Source: an uncultured Geobacter sp.
Lineage (GTDB): Bacteria > Desulfobacterota > Desulfuromonadia > Geobacterales > Geobacteraceae
Length of the DNA: 64,000 nucleotides
NCBI GenBank assembly: GCA_903925075.1
Contig: CAIYDQ010000136.1
Location: forward strand, 1 to 64,000
Direction of reading: 5' to 3'
Shown here one piece after another: positions 62,999 through 64,000 of the stretch (position 1 is the first letter of the stretch; every line of letters starts with the position of its first letter). The translations under genes and the position numbers were made by a program. The notes under the pieces were generated by a model. The model was not told the DNA's origin, made no database searches, and saw nothing but the letters and a program-made list of their open reading frames with translations.

Positions 62999-64000
62999 CT
63001 ACAGCTTCTCTATCTTAGCCTTTTCCCGCAACGCCTCGACCCGGTCGGAGATCTCTTTTTGCACCTTTTCCTGCTTCAGGAACTCCTGGATCTTGGCTTT
63101 CACGTCCTCGAACTTCTCGGTCGCGGCCTCCTGCTTCTCGGTCAGCTTGATGATGTGATAGCCGAACTGGGTCTCCACTACGCCGCTTACTTCTCCCGGC
63201 TTCAGGGCGAAGGCGGCCTGCTCGAAGGGCGCCACCATCTGCCCGCGCCCGAAGGTCCCCAGATCGCCCCCCTGTGAGCTGCTCGGGCAGGTGGAATCCG
63301 ACTTGGCGATGGCCGCGAAATCCTCCCCCGCCTTCACGCGCTTCAACAGGGCCTCGGCCTTCTCCTTGGCCTTCTTGCGCTCTTCGGGGGTCGATTTCTC
63401 GTCGGTGCCGATCAGGATGTGGCTGGCCCGCGCGCTTTCCGGCTTCTTGAAATACTTCTCCAGGTTCTCGTCGTAAAACTTGCGCGCCTCGGCCTCGGAA
63501 ACGGCGGACTTGGAGACGAACTGGCTCTCGATCAGGTTGGCGATCACGATGTCCTTGCGGGTGAAGTCCTGCATGTCCTTCAGGGTCATGTCGACCCCCT
63601 TGAGCGCCTTCTCCAATTCCTCGTCCGACTTGAACTTGGCCCGGTTGAGTGCCACCTTCTCCGCGACCTGCTTGTCCAGATCCTTTATTTCCAGCTTCGT
63701 CGCTTCCTGGTAGAGGAGTTCGGCCGAAATCAACTGGTCCAGCGCCGCGTCTTCGGCCTGTTGCAGCATCTCCGGGGCCAGCGGCTGTTCCACCTGATTT
63801 TGCGACAGCATCACCTTCAGGGCGCGCTCCAGCTCCACCCGGCTGATGACCGTGCCGTTCACCCGCGCCACCTGCTCTTTCTGGACGGGCTTGGCCTGCT
63901 GGCTTAGCGCTCCCTGCGGCTCTTTGTTTTGTTCCTTGGCTGATTCCTTGGGCTGCTCTTTGCTCGCGGACGGCTTGGCGGCTTCTTCCGCCAGAGCGGA
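62999..64000 (-). CDS. PpiC/SurA-type peptidyl-prolyl isomerase, N terminus beyond window
   Basis: The frame is open to the window edge; the visible ~333 residues begin SALAEEAAKPS, which looks like the end of a signal peptide, so the start is outside. A Ser/Lys/Gln-rich linker precedes a SurA-N-like helical domain (VNGTVISRVELERALKVML...) and a parvulin domain (ASHILIGTDE ... GGDLGTFGRGQMVAPFEQAAFALKPGEVSGVVETQFGYHIIKL). It folds or chaperones exported and outer-membrane proteins in the periplasm. It has a single parvulin domain, like PpiC/PrsA types rather than E. coli SurA with two. Confidence 0.88.
   Translation of the reverse strand, partial: SALAEEAAKPSASKEQPKESAKEQNKEPQGALSQQAKPVQKEQVARVNGTVISRVELERALKVMLSQNQVEQPLAPEMLQQAEDAALDQLISAELLYQEATKLEIKDLDKQVAEKVALNRAKFKSDEELEKALKGVDMTLKDMQDFTRKDIVIANLIESQFVSKSAVSEAEARKFYDENLEKYFKKPESARASHILIGTDEKSTPEERKKAKEKAEALLKRVKAGEDFAAIAKSDSTCPSSSQGGDLGTFGRGQMVAPFEQAAFALKPGEVSGVVETQFGYHIIKLTEKQEAATEKFEDVKAKIQEFLKQEKVQKEISDRVEALREKAKIEKL

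Overview
The window reads as a high-GC chromosomal segment from an anaerobic, respiring member of the Desulfuromonadota, most like Geobacter, Geomonas or Citrifermentans. Evidence is a BamB-type AOR-family protein, a phenylacetyl-CoA oxidoreductase/arylglyoxylate dehydrogenase-like gene set, several sigma-54 activators, and a MacAB/DUF748 envelope complement. This placement is inferred from gene content only.

Layout. 1-0.43 kb: tRNA-Leu(CAA) with promoter and terminator. 0.58-6.5 kb, minus strand: a DUF748/AsmA-like protein, a small Lys-rich secreted protein, PssA and an AI-2E/PerM permease. 7.0-11.7 kb: a MacA-MacB-outer-membrane-factor efflux operon. 11.7-57.7 kb, all plus strand: a large catabolic island. 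It holds a cyclase-family hydrolase (12.0 kb); hybrid kinase/sigma-54 regulator pair 1 (13.1-17.0); fdhD, a PadBCD-like molybdoenzyme complex, a PadE-I-like 2-oxoacid:acceptor oxidoreductase, a VOC protein and a BamB-like tungsto-enzyme (17.4-29.2); a YCF48/MMPL/DUF1302/DUF1329 envelope module (30.0-36.6); kinase/regulator pair 2 (36.7-40.6); and a ten-gene operon (41.0-57.7) of hydantoinase A/B, an atypical B12 acyl-CoA mutase (two subunits), two acyl-CoA ligases, an acyl-CoA dehydrogenase, an Fe-S ene-reductase, a thiolase and a HAD-ECH fusion. 57.9-64 kb: a small membrane protein, a ParE-type toxin-antitoxin pair, a DEDDh exonuclease, an NtrC-type regulator, ferritin and a 5'-truncated PpiC/SurA-type isomerase.

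The main result is that the island looks like one regulon. Four sigma-54 (-24/-12) promoters (11923, 17212, 29850, 40850) stand in front of the cyclase, the fdhD-pad operon, the transport module and the hydantoinase/mutase operon. Each has TTATACC-like boxes about 80-190 bp upstream. The two sigma-54 activators encoded in the island share the same Fis-type recognition stretch (GITQPALSSRLK), so both may use those boxes.

Functional inference: hydantoinase-like ring opening or carboxylation, CoA activation, B12-dependent carbon-skeleton rearrangement, dehydrogenation and thiolysis is the logic of anaerobic indoleacetate (auxin) breakdown. A cyclase of the isatin hydrolase/kynurenine formamidase family together with an arylglyoxylate dehydrogenase would take isatinate or phenylglyoxylate to an (amino)benzoyl-CoA. 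I propose an anaerobic arylacetate/N-heteroaromatic degradation island with its own outer-membrane uptake module. The substrate is not proven. The mutase lacks the Tyr and His seen in methylmalonyl-CoA mutase, and its B12 subunit carries an unrecognised extra domain, so its reaction is probably not one of the standard ones.
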